A stretch of DNA of 64,000 nt from Inia geoffrensis (Eukaryota; Chordata; Mammalia; Artiodactyla; Iniidae): contig CM070903.1 of the NCBI GenBank assembly GCA_036417435.1, forward strand, positions 81,523,501 to 81,587,500. The letters are read 5' to 3'. Below the pieces are notes generated by a model. That model was not told the origin of the DNA. It was given only the letters and a program-made list of their open reading frames with translations, and searched no databases. The translations under genes were made by a program, and so were the position numbers. Of this stretch, positions 63,701-64,000 are shown in pieces (position 1 is the stretch's first letter; every line of letters begins with the position of its first letter).

Positions 63701-64000
63701 AGTCCACTGTCTTACCAAAAACTGCTCTCACTTTCTCTTAGAAGCCAGCGTTGATCTTTCAAGGGTCTAAGTTAATTCCTTTGTAGATCTGATTCAGGAG
63801 CAGAAGAGTAAAGGGGTCCTCACCTCAGCCACTTGGGAGCTGAGAATCTTCAGACTCCAGATTGTCTCTTCAGTGTCCCAGAGGAGTTATTTTCTTCCCT
63901 GGGACCAAAATCTAGGCCCAGACTGATTCCTCGAAAAGAGTGTGACTCCCGTATGAATGAGAGAGAGAAAAGTTCCAGGGAGAGAGAGCCCTTTGCCTGA
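60776..64000. other. Distal intergenic DNA
   Basis: No gene, tRNA or strong open frame recognised. Includes short L3/MIR-like pieces (about 60930-61010 and 61845-61930), an L2-like end (about 63180-63240) and A/T-rich DNA. In human, RPL39L lies on this side of RTP1; its coding exon is not seen here. Confidence 0.45.

Noticed and set aside
60776..64000. RPL39L, expected on this side of RTP1 from human synteny
   Set aside because: I looked for its short basic reading frame and did not find it; it probably lies beyond the window.
1..64000. Bacterial or phage-type systems (operons, CRISPR, IS elements)
   Set aside because: Introns, SINEs, LINEs and LTRs throughout show vertebrate nuclear DNA; no direct-repeat/spacer array seen.

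Overview
This is mammalian nuclear DNA, almost certainly from a cetacean. It has GT-AG introns, AATAAA poly(A) signals, CpG-rich coding exons, and MIR, L2, L1, MER5, MaLR and ERV debris. The lineage call rests on five tRNA-derived SINEs of the CHR (cetacean/hippo) type and on two younger L1 3' ends of cetartiodactyl type. The sequence does not say which whale or dolphin it is. The gene pair matches human 3q27.3, shown here flipped.

Region 1 (1-about 39.8 kb, + strand) is the complement gene MASP1 from exon 3 to its end; exons 1-2 lie upstream of the window. All 16 remaining exons are present, in frame, and have usable splice sites. The gene makes three products by choice of 3' exons. Exons 3-8 encode the rest of CUB1, then EGF, CUB2 and CCP1. 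A short terminal exon at 13714 gives MAp44, which has no protease. Exons 10-11 encode CCP2. After that, either one large GC-rich exon (22017-22900) gives the MASP-3 protease, or six exons (27788-36860) give the MASP-1 protease. Adding the 79 residues that exons 1-2 encode in human gives 380, 728 and 699 residues, the human lengths of MAp44, MASP-3 and MASP-1. Both catalytic triads are intact.

Region 2 (39.8-50 kb) is intergenic. It holds a MaLR-type LTR inside old L1-like sequence, a long L2 3' end, and a full-length but broken EEF1A1 processed pseudogene with target-site duplications.

Region 3 (about 50.1-54.3 kb, - strand) is RTP1, the odorant-receptor transport chaperone. It has two exons and 263 codons with no lesion, and it converges on MASP1.

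Region 4 (54.3-64 kb) has no recognised gene. It holds MIRs, a solo ERV1-type LTR with a 4-bp target duplication, a 1.24-kb L1 with AT microsatellites, and one open, splice-flanked candidate exon (57130-57311) that I cannot identify.

MASP-1 starts lectin-pathway activation, MASP-3 is the pro-factor D convertase of the alternative pathway, and MAp44 competes with both for MBL and ficolins. This one locus therefore encodes activators and an inhibitor sharing a recognition module. No unknown multi-gene system was found. The points most worth a second look are the perfect 15-bp hairpin downstream of MASP-1, the unidentified candidate exon, the MIR-supplied poly(A) signal and the intact RTP1.
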